A DNA stretch of 64,000 nucleotides from Hedera helix (GCA_947179155.2 OX359268.1:935001-999000); one strand, 5' to 3'; counted from the first letter of the stretch, positions 40,627-52,926 are shown. Notes: generated by a model not told the origin, from the sequence alone. Numbers and translations are program-made.

Positions 40627-42621
40627 ATGGATGTGAATTCATCGTCCATGCGGATACAGCTACATTTCTTTTATAATCCCAATAAACCCATTAAGAACAT
40701 TGTCCAATTCAAGCATCCTATTGTTGATCATCAAAGTTTTGCGTTGAAATCTAAAGAATCTAAATTGACCCACCAACTGCTAGATGAAATGCCCGACTCA
40801 TCAGATACCTTTATTTGGAACAGTATCATCCAGACCAATCTCGGCAATGGCGAATTTGGTCACGCTGTAACAACTTATTGCCAAATGCTTCACCAAGGTG
40901 TCATGCCTGATAGACACACTCTACCTCGGATTTTATCAGCTTCTCGCCTTCTTGGCAGCTTATCTTTTGGCAAACAGCTACATGGTCAGGCTATGAAATA
41001 TGGGTTATGTTCTGATCATTATGTGAATTCTGCTTTAATTGATTTTTATGGGTGTCTTGATGGTGCTGAAGCTGCCAAATGTGTTTTTGATAATTCCTGT
41101 TTAAGGAACAACTATGTGTCTTGGACTTTATTAGCTAGGTTCTACATCAAGGAAGGTCAACCCAACTTGGCTATTGATTTATTTAACGAAATGGTGAACT
41201 CTAATGCTGAGATTGATTCTGTGGCTCTGGCAACTGCTATTGGTGCCTGTGGCCTATTAAGATCGGTGCAAGAGGGTCGAAATGCTCATCAAATTGCTAA
41301 GAGATGTGGGCTGGAGCTTGATGTTTTGGTGAGCAATTCACTCTTGAAGATGTACATTGATTGTGGGAGTATTAATGATGCTCGCTTAATTTTTGATCAG
41401 ATGAAATCAAGAGATGAAATTTCGTGGACTGCAATGGTTAGTGGGTATGTGAAGAAGGGAGAGTTCAACGAGGGTTTGAAATTGTTTAGGCAGATGAATG
41501 CAGAAGGTTTGAAATCTGATGCTGCAGCTATCTCGAGCGTCCTTCCAGCTTGTGGAAGAATGGCTGCACATAAGAATGGAAAGGAAATTCATGGATACTT
41601 GCTTAGAAGTGGGATTGAAATGAATATCAGAGTGCAGAATGCTCTTATGGACATGTACTTGAAATCCGGATTTATTGAGGTTGCTTCAAAGATATTTTCA
41701 TCGATGAACAAGAAAGATGAAATTTCGTCGACTGTGATGATATTTGGATATAGTTTACATGGAAAAGGAGAGCTTGGAGTTAACTTATTCAGGGAAATGC
41801 TCAAAAGCCCAATGAAAAATATAGATCAGATCACATATGCAACTGTCCTTTATGCTTGTTGTACTGCTATTATGGTTGAAGAGGGTAAGTTTTACTTTAA
41901 CTGCATAAGGTCACCTAAGGTAGCTGTTTGCGCCTTAATGGTTGCTCTTCTTGCTCGTGGCGGACTATTTGATGAGGCAAGGAGCTTTATTGAGGAGAAA
42001 CAGATTGCGCGGCATGCAGAGGTACTGAGAGCATTGTTAGACGGATGCAGGATCCACCAAAATATAAATTTAGGGAAGCAAGTCACTGAGCAGCTATGTG
42101 ATTTGGAGCCTCTTAATGCGGAGAACTATGTGTTGCTGGCAAATTTGTATGCTTATGGTGGAAAATGGGACATGGTTGATAAACTGAAAGAAACAATCAG
42201 AGACATGGGTCTGACTACGAAGAAAGCTTATAGCTGGATAGAGTTCAGAAACAAAGTTCATGTATTTGGAACAGGGGATGTATCTCATCCAAGATCAGAG
42301 AGAATATATTGGGAATTGGATTGTTTAATGGAGAAAGTGGAAGAAGGCATCAAGTTCGATACAGATTTCAGTCTGCATGATGTAGATGAAGAGCGAGAGT
42401 GCATTCCAATTGGACACAGTGAGTTACTGGCCATTTCATTTGGTCTGATCAGTACACAAGCTGGGGAAACAATCCAGGTGACCAAAAACCTTCGTATTTG
42501 TCGCAACTGCCATCAGTTTGCAAAGGTCATCTCCAAAATTGAGGGACGAGAGATCATTATAAAGGACCCAAATTGTTTTCACCATTTTAAGGATGGATAT
42601 TGCTCTTGTCGGGATTTCTAG
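40627..42621 (+). CDS. PPR protein, PLS class with E and DYW domains
   Basis: 664 residues, no intron, as usual for this family. The N-terminal 60 residues (MDVNSSSMRIQLHFF..., few acids at the start) may be an organelle transit peptide. About ten P/L/S repeats follow (TFIWNSIIQTNLGNGEFG, VSWTLLARFYIKEGQPNLA, ISWTAMVSGYVKKGEFNEG). The E/E+ region is from about residue 500 (YVLLANLYAYGGKWDMV, SWIEFRNKVHVFGTGD) and the DYW cytidine deaminase domain from about 570, with its zinc/catalytic HSE (about 597), CRNC (about 624) and final CSCRD. Such proteins bind organelle RNA and edit C to U at given sites. It ends ...CRDF: the last codon, normally Trp, is TAG. Several repeats deviate (ISSTVMIFGY). 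It is the only host gene in the window. Confidence 0.92.
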   Translation: MDVNSSSMRIQLHFFYNPNKPIKNIVQFKHPIVDHQSFALKSKESKLTHQLLDEMPDSSDTFIWNSIIQTNLGNGEFGHAVTTYCQMLHQGVMPDRHTLPRILSASRLLGSLSFGKQLHGQAMKYGLCSDHYVNSALIDFYGCLDGAEAAKCVFDNSCLRNNYVSWTLLARFYIKEGQPNLAIDLFNEMVNSNAEIDSVALATAIGACGLLRSVQEGRNAHQIAKRCGLELDVLVSNSLLKMYIDCGSINDARLIFDQMKSRDEISWTAMVSGYVKKGEFNEGLKLFRQMNAEGLKSDAAAISSVLPACGRMAAHKNGKEIHGYLLRSGIEMNIRVQNALMDMYLKSGFIEVASKIFSSMNKKDEISSTVMIFGYSLHGKGELGVNLFREMLKSPMKNIDQITYATVLYACCTAIMVEEGKFYFNCIRSPKVAVCALMVALLARGGLFDEARSFIEEKQIARHAEVLRALLDGCRIHQNINLGKQVTEQLCDLEPLNAENYVLLANLYAYGGKWDMVDKLKETIRDMGLTTKKAYSWIEFRNKVHVFGTGDVSHPRSERIYWELDCLMEKVEEGIKFDTDFSLHDVDEERECIPIGHSELLAISFGLISTQAGETIQVTKNLRICRNCHQFAKVISKIEGREIIIKDPNCFHHFKDGYCSCRDF

Positions 42622-43391
42622 TTATCGACTTCATATTATTTTAGTCATTTTAGTTCTGAAATGTGGAAGCCTTAAATTTGACAGTAGAGTTCAGCAGTGT
42701 ATTAGGGGCTGGACTTTCTCGGTTTATATGTACCTTACATGGCAATTATATATACAGTACCAGTTTATGTTTATTTATTATTTTCCTTTTGTGCTCACAT
42801 TCATTTCTCCTATTTATTCAATTATATGCACAATATTTGCTGAACTATTTTTCAACGAATGTAAAACCTTAATACATTGCCTGACATGTTAAGTTATAAG
42901 CATATCTAAATATAAATATAACTGTATATTGATATAGAAAGTCATAATGTGTAACCATACCTAGCTGAAAGCGATCACAAGAGAATCACTCCTGACTGAG
43001 ATGGCATCGCCCGTTATATGATGTGGCGATGAACTGCATAAAGAAATTGTTGCAATGGTATTTTCTCCCTCGTGTTGTAGAAACTGGGCCGCTTTGAGAT
43101 CAAGGCAGGATGTGACTTTCACATCTAAAATTTATAACTCCAGCTAGACTTTCATATTTCTGCAGTTCAAATTAGAAGCATCCCTAGGTAGAAGAGCAGA
43201 AAACATTACTTCTCTTCTCAGAGAATATGCGCGTTCCTGTGTTGACGTTAGGACATCATTCATTACTCATTAGCATCTTTTGCTCAAAGATTCTACTTAA
43301 TTCATGATCACTTGACAAAATTATTTTATATAATTTTAGGACTTGAAGCATGGGCTTCAGGCAGGCAGATTAGAAGATTTTGAAAATCAAG
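42622..43391. other. PPR gene 3' flank
   Basis: About 770 bp with no supported gene. Open stretches in 42593-42892 have no recognisable content. The first few hundred bases probably include the PPR 3' UTR. The last five bases (TCAAG) are one side of the target duplication of the next element. Confidence 0.6.
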
Positions 43392-43948
43392 TGTTATGTG
43401 TGATTTTGTCCGCAAGTTAAAACCACCAAACAGCTATCTACCTTTCCTCAGAAACAACCGTACACCCCACGGATCAAGCGACAACTTGGACAATCCGGGG
43501 ATATTCCGATGTAAGAATAAGTACAAGTCAAAAAGTATATTAATGGAGAACCAAAATAATACTGAAATAATTAATAATATTTAATCAAGAGAAATATACA
43601 ACCTGGTTCACTTGTTTGTAGTCTTATTTATACCTTCTCGTCAATGGCCTCAAGTCCTTGTGACTAATTAGGATATGAAATCCCTTAATAGAATCCAATT
43701 ATAATTATAATGTTGACCGGTCAATCTTTATCACCCTTAAAATTCGGAATCACAATCTAATTTAAAATTCTTAATCAATGAGGATTTTATCCTTCCAAAA
43801 TAACTCAAGCCACCTCAAAGGAAACATTTGAATGGACCAACCTTAACCCAGGCCTATCATAGTGTGTAAAATGATCCAACCCAACTCCAAATATAACATA
43901 ATCCTTGGCCCATACTAAATTTGGAGTCCAATAAATTATATCCCAATA
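43392..43948 (-). mobile_element. Tat element 3' LTR (left copy)
   Basis: Aligns with 52927-53480 over its length (shared blocks: caagtgtta/gaacacg border, gaataagtacaagtcaaaaag, ttcacttgtttgtag, ggatatgaaatccc, tatatccca). The sense start reads TATTGGG in place of TGTTGGG, a mutation in the terminal dinucleotide. Confidence 0.85.
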
Positions 43949-43980
43949 TTCCCCCCCCCCCCCCCCCACCCTCTCCTATT
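43949..43980 (-). other. Tat element polypurine tract with 17-base G run
   Basis: On the sense strand the tract reads aggagaggg-t followed by a run of 17 G (43967-43951 as C on the plus strand) and aa, and touches the LTR. Normal tracts are shorter; the G run seems to have expanded after insertion. Confidence 0.75.
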
Positions 43981-44274
43981 TAAAAAATTAAAATAGCAGA
44001 GTAAACACACAAATTTTTACTATCTGGTACTTTAATCACCAATCATCACACATCACAACCATTATACTTCACGTTACCAAATACATTGAACATTACCCTA
44101 CAAACCGTGACAAGTCACGCGCCAGTTTCCCCACGCGCCCATTAATTACAGCCGTCTTAAGTTTCCGCGCTACTTATTACTATCTCATTAAAATATACCC
44201 CCCCTCCCCCCCAACATTTCTCATTTTACTCTCTAAAACTTACCCTTTGATTTTCCGTTCAACAAAAAGGTACT
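43981..44274. other. 3' non-coding part of the Tat element
   Basis: Roughly 290 bp, no gene. It includes a second C-rich stretch near 44196-44212. It ends where the nested chromovirus LTR begins. Confidence 0.45.
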
Positions 44275-47200
44275 GTAATGATCACGAATTTTCAAACTTT
44301 ATTATAAATAAAATTAGAAATTTAATTTCTAATTAAATGAATTATTGTGTAATTAATTTCAACCCTATGTGTTAGTTGGATGATTTAACTACTTGGACAT
44401 GTTAAATCAAATTAAAGGGAGATCCATTAATAGGTTGATTAAATTAGTGAATTAACCTAATGTTAATAATATCGATAAATCGACAAGATAAAATCTTAAT
44501 TAAATATTCAATTAAATTTGAATATATGACAAATCTAATATGATTATTTAAATTAATTAATATACTTATTAATTAATAAGGAGGGGAATAATAATAATAA
44601 TTAATAGTCCAAGTAAGAATTTATTTGCTAATGGACTAGTCTAATCAATTTAAACCAATCAAACTAATCCATTAGCTAATTATTGGACTTGTAGGTTGCT
44701 TAGGTATTAAGCTAACCCAATGTGTTATTAAGGTTCTTGTTTATATGTATTGTATATTTGATACTTAGGTTACTTCCTATTTAGGATTGTTCTTATCAGT
44801 CTAAGAATCCGCATCAATACCTGGTTTGGAATAGCTTTTAAAATAATTAATATGAAAAGTCTAACCGAAACCAAAGGCATAGACTACTCCTTAAACAATT
44901 TGTGAATAACTTTAAATGCTTCACAATTCAATAAAGGAACGTGAATTCAAGTGCATTATATCCGAATGCCAATAATAATAACGATGTGGAATAATTTACA
45001 ATAATTAAACTACTTAGCATTCTTGAAGAAAATATAACTCAAGTTTGTGAAAGAAAACTTGCTCAATAAAAATTTGAGTAAGGTTAGGGACTTGTCTGTC
45101 TGTTGACTGACGACTAATTCGCCTAATTCAAACTCCCTTTGAAGACCTAACATTGCTTATCAATTAGTACTGCATACAATCGTTCACTTTAAACATTTAA
45201 GTTTATTAATTACATAGTATTAAATCACTTATGACTATCGCATAGCACCTTGTGAATAATTTTTATATCATTTAACCTTGTTAATACCCTTTATTGCATT
45301 TAGGTAAATAATTTAACAGTCAAATATTACTTATCTTTAAGTAATATTGATTTAATAAACTTAAAATATCACTTATAAAATTATTTAAACCTTTAAAAAA
45401 TTTATTATAATTGTTTCATTACCTCATTTATTAGTAATCATTATAAATCATAACTATCTTTAGTTATTTTTACTCAATAATTAATTATTCACGTGTTATT
45501 AGTCCTTCTTATTTATCATTAATTATTAATGATGTGATAAATAATTAGTTTATTAACTTTAATCCTCTTTAATTATTATTTAATGTTAAATAAATAAATA
45601 AATAAATAATTAATTATCTTTACATATTATTTAACATTAAATAATTAGTTTATTAACTTTAATCTTCTTTAATTAGAATTTAATGTTAATTAAATAATAA
45701 TTAATTAATTATCCTTATTTATTATTTAATCTTAATTAAATAATAAATAATTAACTTCTTAACTTTAATCCTCTTTAATTATTATTTAATGTTAATTAAA
45801 TAATTATTAATTAATTAATTAATTATCCTTACTTATTATATAATCTTAATTAAGTAATAAATAATTAACTTATTAACTTTAATCCTCTTTAATTATTATT
45901 TAATGTTAATTAAATAAATAATTAATAATCCTTACTTATTATTTAATCTTAATTAAATAATAAATAATTAACTTATTAACTTTAATCCTCTTTAATTATT
46001 ATTTAATGTTAATTAATTAATTAATTAATTAATTAATTTTATTTATTATTTAATATTAATTAAATAATAAATAATTAATTTATTAACTTTAATCCTCTTT
46101 AATTATGATTTAATGTTAATTAAATAATAATTAATTACCCTTATTTATTATTTAATCTTATTTAATTAATAAATAATTAGCTTATTAACTTTAATCCTCT
46201 TTAATTATTATTTAATGTTAATTAAAAATTAATTAATTAATTAATCATCCTTATTTATTATTTTGTACTAACTAAATAATGGATTTAATAACTTAATTAC
46301 CCTTAAATTATTGGTTAATGTTAAATAAATAATAATTAATTATCATTACTTATTATTTAATAATAAGTAATTAGTTAACAACTTAATTACTCTCTAATTA
46401 TTATTTAATGTTACATAAATAATAATTTAATCAATTAATCATCCTTACTTATTATTTAATATTAATTAAATAATAAATAATCAGTTTAATTATTATTTAC
46501 TAGTAAATAATAATTAATTATCTACTATTATTATTATTTAGTAAGGTATTAATTAATTATTAGTTTTAATAAATACCAAATGATATCATAATTATTCAAA
46601 TTAAATTTTATAATATTCTTTATTAAATTATAAAAATATTCGGTTCAAGACCTGACCCGAGAACCGGCCCCTGCAAAATAAAAAAAAACTTGATCGGCCA
46701 GTTTTGTTTAGAAAACTGGCAGAAACATTTAATCATTTCTAGATTTTGCCTTCTTGACTAAAACTTAAATGAAATGAAATCTACATGTCTGATTGACCTC
46801 AAATTAGTCTTGTTGGATTCGTATATTTCTGAACTACAAAATTCCATCATCAAAATATAAATTTGGAAACGTTTTGATAACTGAAAATAGCCATAAATTA
46901 GACTGTTGTGCATAAACTTTCAACAGTGAGGTTCTTTGATTCAAAAATTCATATAAAATTCATTTTAAAACATTTTTAGTTGATTCCAAAGGGGGTTTGA
47001 TCGTAACTTATGTATCTAGCATATGAAGAACAAAAATCACCTAAATAATTTGTAACTTTCAAAATGTAAAGCTTGAAATCACATGCTTGATTAGGTTTTC
47101 CGGGTAAAAATGTTTTCAAGCTTTTCGTCAAATTGTTTGATATAAACACATATCAATAAATATGTTAATCACATATATCTCTAGATCTATAACTCAAATA

Positions 47201-48085
47201 TATATCTAGACATTTAGAGCTTAAAAGAAATTATTTTTCCATAAAAATCATATTTTATACATAAGGTAGCAATGAACTAGGGTTTTTAGAGTTTTGTTAC
47301 CTTCTAGATTTAATGGCTCTTTTTCTTTGCTTCCCAAAGTAGTTGATAATCATCCAAGAACACCTCCTTTTGGCTAAGAATGGCTTGACTTGTTTTGACT
47401 CGGTGAGTTAACTCACTAGCTCGCTATTTTGCTTTAACTCACTCTTGACTCACCAACCAACTCACTAACTCACTACACTTGATTTGTGGAGAGTTCTAGT
47501 AATTTTTCCAAACTCCCATCACAACAGGCATGCTTGGTATTTATAGAGCTCCAAGACCTATAGATATAAGAGTTGCATGCATGTATCTTTGTTAGTTGCT
47601 ACCATAGTCAAGCCTAGTTCCTTAATTCATGGGATTTCTTGGAAATTTTTGCCAACAAAATTCTACTTTGAGTCTTGTGCATCACCACCACCGGTTATTC
47701 CCCCTTTTTCCATGCCTTTTTGATTTATTTTTAATAGCCAATTTGGTAAATAATAAATCTTCTAGAAGGTGGGCTCATTGGATCAAAGTTTGGGCTTGGA
47801 ATTTAATTATTTGGGTCATCTATGCTCCTTTGATCCATTAAAATGTTGGGCTACTAAATTAAGTGGCTGATCCCCCCGAGTACTGTTCTGAACCTTTAAC
47901 CTAAGAGGGTTATTTAGGTGATTGATACCTTATTGATAATTTATGGTCCATTTGACCACTCAACAGTTAAATAATCAATTGCCATTTCTTTATTTTGTGC
48001 ATTAATTATATTGTTCATTGTTGAACTTCTATTATTAAATCATTCAGTTGATATTCCTGTTCATTTATGACATAATTCTTGTTAT
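44275..48085 (+). mobile_element. Chromovirus-type LTR with an internal inversion
   Basis: The first part, 44275-44775, starts TGTAATGATCACGAATTTTC and follows the sense start of the 3.9-kb chromovirus LTR (TGTAATGTCCTAGAATTTCC). 44778-47865 follows the same LTR in the opposite orientation, from cctatttaggattgttc to gttgggctactaaatt. From 47866 (ggctgatcccc) the match returns to sense orientation (gaccactc, then ttgatattcctgttcatttatga) and fades near 48085. So one plus-oriented LTR of a related family, with its middle 3.1 kb inverted and its end truncated, sits inside the Tat element. A 70-codon open frame at 47629 lies in it and is not a gene. Confidence 0.65.
45530..46510. repeat. AT-rich tandem array, unit about 100 bp
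   Basis: About nine units, each with actttaatcctctttaatta, then ttatttaatgttaattaaataa and tccttatttattatttaat. Each unit contains an imperfect palindrome (ttatttaa.gttaattaaataa). The same unit type occurs in fewer, more varied copies in the complete chromovirus LTRs, so the array expanded in this copy. Confidence 0.8.
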
Positions 48086-51000
48086 TCATTTAAAATTGCC
48101 TTAGGCATTGGCCCCAGTAAATCTATTCCCCAAACTACAAACAGGATTGGGGATAGTATCGACGACAACCCCTCTGGGGCTTGATGAGGGACCAGGCTGT
48201 TTAACTAACATTTAGGGCATTTTTTGACGTACTCCTTAATCTCTTGAAACATATTTGGCTAATAGTACCCCTGTCTGACCAACTTGTACTCCAATGATTT
48301 TGCTCCCATATAGTCATCACATATTCCTTCATGCACTTCTTGAAGCGCATAAGATGCCTCCAAAGGGATCGAACATTTTAACAACGACAATGAATGCTGT
48401 CGATATAGGTCCCCATCAATCAAACAAAAATAAGAGCTTCGATATTTAATCCTTTTCGCCATAAGCTTATTTGTTGGAAGTTTCCCATCAACTAGATAAT
48501 CAATGTAAGGAGTCATCTAACAATTTAATCTTTCAATACATATAAACTCTTTTTTGTTGATGCTAGGCTCATTCAAAATCTCTAAGTACATTGAAACCTC
48601 AAAGTCTTCTTACCGTGTAGCAGCTACTTTGGTTAACGCATCAGCAATTGTATTTCCTTCCCTTTCAATTCCATGCAAGGCATAAGACTCGAACCTCTGC
48701 AGCAACTCCTTCACTTTGGACAAATACTTAGGCAACGAGAGGACAGAAATCTTAAGCAGAGGTTAACGGGGCCGTTTTCCCATCATTTGAGTTCTTCGAG
48801 CCTCGTATTTCCCTTGAACATGCTTTATCGCTAGTTGAGAATCACTAACACCTCCAGACTTTTAGCCAATCTCAGTCCTGTCAAGATTACCTCGTACTCA
48901 GCCTCATTATTGGAAGCTCAAAACCAAAATTGAATCGCTTGTTGCACCTTGAATCCTTCTGGATTAGTTAGGATGATCCCTGTTCCATTAGCCTTGTCAT
49001 TAGATGACCCGTCAATATACAACAACCAAGAGAAGTTTGGGGTCGGCTGCCCCCTCACTTATAACTCCAACAACTTCATTCGTTTCAACTGTATGACCAC
49101 TATCCAAAAAAGTACATTTAACCATAAAGTCTGCCAACACTTGCCCTTTAATGGCGGTTAGAGGACGATAATCCAAAACGTATTGGCTTAACTCCACAGA
49201 CCACGCCATCATCCCTCTTGAAGCGTTCGATTTATTCAACACCTTTTTTAAAGTTTGATCTGTGTAGATGATGATGACCCAACCTTAGAAATAGTGTTGA
49301 AGCTTCCTATTAGCAATAATTAAGACATACACACACTTTTTCAGGTTCGGATACCTTGTCTCTACATCCCTCAAAGCGTGATTGACATAATAAACCTGTC
49401 ATTTGACTACTCCCTCCTCCCGAATCAAGACGCTCCTATTGCTAACAAGTTGACCACCAAATACAGATAAGGATGTTCTTTTGGGTTCGACCTTTGCAAC
49501 AATGGGGCAGATGACAGATACCTCTTTATTCCTTGGAAAGCATCTTCACATTTTAAAGTCCATTAAAATATTTTCTCATTTTTAGGTCCCTTTAACGTGT
49601 CAAATAAAGGCAGATATCTTTCAACCGACTTAAACATAAACCTCCTCAACGTCGCCACCCGACCAGTAAGCCTTTATACATCTTTAAAATTATGCGGGGA
49701 CTTTCTTGTCGAGGATTGCCCTTATCTTCTTCGGATTGGCCTCAATTCCCCTTCTGCTCACCAAGTGCCCTAAGAACTTTCCTGACCTGAGGCCGAAGGT
49801 ACACTTCGTGGGGTTGAGACATATGTTGTACTGTCGTATAGTCTAAAAACACCTCCAGATCCTGTAGATGATCATGCACCCTAGGGCTTTTAACAATTAT
49901 GAAATCCACGAAAACCTCCATATTTCTCCTAATCTGCTTCTGAAAGACATTATTCATCATCCTTTGGTACGTGGCCCCAACGTTAATCAATTCAAATGTC
50001 ATTCTATTATAAGTACAAATAGCGCTGTGGGTAATGAACACCGTCTTTGGTATGTACTCTTTTCCTATAAATATCTGATTATACCCTAAGAAAGCATCTA
50101 AGAAACTTAAAACTGAATTTTCGGATGTCGCATCTATAAGTTGATCAATGTGGGGAAGTGGATAGAAGGCTTTTGGGAATGTCTTATTCAAATTCATGTA
50201 GTCTATACAAACCCTCCACTTCTTATTTTTCTTTCTAACCAAAATCACATTCGCCAACCACTTCAAATATTATATCTCCTTTATTACCCCATCATCCAAA
50301 AGCTTACCGACCTCCTCATCTATGATTCTCTACCGTTCTAGGGTGAATATCCGTCATTTTTTGATGAACCGATTTCTTGGCTAGATCAACCAACAGTTTG
50401 TGAACAATCACATCTTCTCCTATCCAAAACATGTCGTGAGGTGTCCAGACAAAGATATCAGAATATGTCTGTATTAACTCTATCAACCCAACCTTGATGG
50501 CATGCTGTAGTAACTCTAACAAACTAACCTTGATGGCATTTTATAACTTGGCACCTATCTTTATCAACTTCGATGTGTTGCCCGGTATTAGCTTTACTTC
50601 CTCCATCTCTTCAGCGGGCATCGCCAATGTCTCTGTAGCTCATTTGATGAATGGCTCGATGTCTACCATTAACGTATGTCTCTACTTACTTATCCCCATA
50701 GTAGATGATGTCAAGGTGTGGCGATAACATCTTGCTATATCCATATCCCCCTTAACCTCTTTGACCCCGTTTGGCGTAAGGAACTTCATCTTAAAGTGCA
50801 GGATCGAGGTGACCGTATTCAAAGTAGATAAAGTCATTTTCCCTAGAATAACATTGTAGGTAGAATTAACTTATACAACAAAAAATCTCACATGGATCTT
50901 CATCTATTGGGGAATAATTCTGAACATCACAGGAAGCTCCACTATCCCAATCACTTGAACAGTTTCGTTTTCGACCATATAAAGGTGACTCATGTCTGAC

Positions 51001-51350
51001 ATCCATCTTCACACCATCCAAATCCATTCTTTAGTAGGCGTGGCTGTAGGGTACATCCACTAATGACCCGTTATTGATCACGATCCTCTTTATGTCTATT
51101 GGGCCGACCTGTGCAATGATAACCAAGGTTCCGTCATGTGGCTCAATCGTATCAGGTGGATAATCTTCATCAAAAAAGGAAATCACCGTATTGGGGAAAG
51201 GCCGCTCCACCTTTTAGGTCTGATTCAACAATGCGATAATGTTAGTAGTATTCCTCCTCTTCTTGCCAAACTGCCTTTGTATAATCCCACTAGTAATAAC
51301 ATCTATAACCCTACGGGGTCGAATTTCTAGTTCAACACCTTTTTCCTCAA
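48086..51350 (-). pseudogene. Tat element Pol: protease, RT, RNase H, integrase N-part
   Basis: In sense order: a protease-like VINNGSLVDVPY near 51080-51060; RT at 50266-49742 (NVILVRKKNKKWRVCIDY, PLPHIDQLIDATS, FLDAFLGYNQI), where the catalytic YVDD region reads FVDFIIVKS and so has lost the second Asp; RNase H end at 49242-49012 (MMAWSVELSQYVLDYRPLTA, KGQVLADFM); a second RNase H-like piece near 48960-48790; the integrase zinc domain at 48516-48200 (LQEVHEGICDDYMGAKSLEYK, then FQEIKEYVKKCPKC). The sequence stops at the start of the integrase core (GIDLLGPMPKA, 48090), where the nested LTR begins. Many stops; not functional. Confidence 0.8.
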
Positions 51351-51399
51351 CAGGTGTGGGGTTCGACAATTGTGTCTCCCGACCCGCCATGTACTGGAT

Positions 51400-52660
51400 T
51401 AACTAGCCATTTTGTAACCTTTTCTCTATCATGTCTTTTAACCTAATGCATGTTTTTGTTGTATGTCTAACTTGTCGATGATACTGACAATATAAGTTTA
51501 TTCTAGACTGCCTCGATCCTGACGATCTCGGCTCAGTTGTCGGAACATTCCTTATCGCCTCTAATATTTTCACCCAATCTGTGTTCAAAGGAGTATACAC
51601 CGTACTTTTTGCTCTAGGTTGGAAGGGCGTCTTGTTCACTATCAATTGCCCAACTTTCGGCCCAATCTGATAAAAAACATTCGCGTTATTATCTTCGTTT
51701 TTATTATTCCCATTACTACTTGGTTACAAGTTGGCTATAGCCTCCTCAATCGCAATGAATTTTATGGCTTGTTCATATGCATCTAAGAGGTCCTTTGGAG
51801 GGTTGAACATCACATCCTTCATCATCTTTTTGTTCCTGGCCATGTCCATCCCCGTGGTAAAGAATCCCAATGCATGTGTCATGTTCAGGTCCGTGATTAT
51901 CCCCATTGTATCCCAGAACCTCTGCACCTATTGGCTCAATGATTCACCCAATTTCTGCTTAATCTACATCAAGGACACAGTCAACTTGCCTCTCCTCTTG
52001 TTGTTCCCAAACCATTCATGAAATTTTGCCATATAACTCCTTTTATAAATTAATGTTGTTCGAGGGCAACAACATCATCCATTGCTTTGCTCTTTTTTTA
52101 ATGTCGTCACAAAGATCTAACACATCCCAACCTTTGAATGATTGTAATACTTCATCACCCGCTCATAAGAACTCGTATGATCATACGAGTCACCCGTGCC
52201 GTCATAAATCTCTAAAGGTGGCAACTTCTTCTTTGGGTCGGCTTTCTCCTGGTCAATGATAGGAGAAAATAGAGATATCAGATCCAAAGGCACGGGTGTA
52301 ACCGGCTCCGTTACTGCTGCTCGTCTCGCTTCTACTGCTGCTAGCCTCCTTTTTAGGTCTGCTATCCTCTGTATAACAGGATCGAGAATATGAACGAAAA
52401 GGAACTATCCGTTACTCTTGCCAACCTGGTTCTGTCCTTATATCGCCCTGACTCCTTATTTCAATAAGAGATCTAGTTTGTCTTCGATAATACCAACTCG
52501 GTGAGCTAAACTGCCTTATATATTCAGTGTGATCCTGGTCCATCTGACCAGGTCGCCTCATATAACCCTGAGGTTGGTTCCGTTCACGGGAGTCGGACAA
52601 CCTGGTTCTCTCTCCGCCCAGGTTGAGACCTACTTTGAGGGGTTAGCTCTCGCTCTCTTC
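51400..52660 (-). pseudogene. Tat element gag remnant
   Basis: Pieces on the minus strand include MQRFWDTMGIITDLNMTHAL and DLLDAYEQAIKFIAIEEA (51927-51724), then the C-terminal Cys/His segment YCQYHRQVRHTTKTCIRLK with DMIEKRLQNG (about 51490-51403). The latter is typical of Tat-lineage Gag (CxxH...H....C). Upstream the Arg/Gln-rich stretch (52600-52412) is degraded. Several frames are needed, so it is a pseudogene. Confidence 0.7.
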
Positions 52661-52926
52661 CTTTAATAGTTGTTGATGGATCTTCTTCCCTCCTCAGCTC
52701 GAATAGATGGGTACTCCATTCTTAGCATTGACGTTTCAATATCTTCAATTCAGCCTCTGCTTCCCTAATTTTATAAAGTCTAATTCACGAGATGTCACCC
52801 TCCACTCCGAGTTTACTAACTCTTTAGGCCTCAATCTTCACAAGTCTGGTTCTACCCTCTACAGAGTGAGTTTGCATGGGTATACGCCTAGACTGATTTG
52901 GCCTAATCCGGTCTAACACTGAGCCA

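Noticed and set aside
42593..42892. 99-codon ORF overlapping the PPR stop
   Set aside because: It is out of frame with the PPR gene and rich in Ile/Phe/Tyr from AT-rich 3' UTR; no domain.
47629..47841. 70-codon ORF as a gene
   Set aside because: It lies in the inverted LTR block and has no domain; hydrophobic stretches come from T-rich DNA.
44275..47865. Two independent, oppositely oriented LTR insertions
   Set aside because: The return to sense-oriented LTR sequence at 47866 in the right place is better explained by one LTR with an internal inversion.
49868..52259. Plus-strand open frames of 64-96 codons in 49868-52259
   Set aside because: They are antisense shadows of the minus-strand Tat gag-pol.
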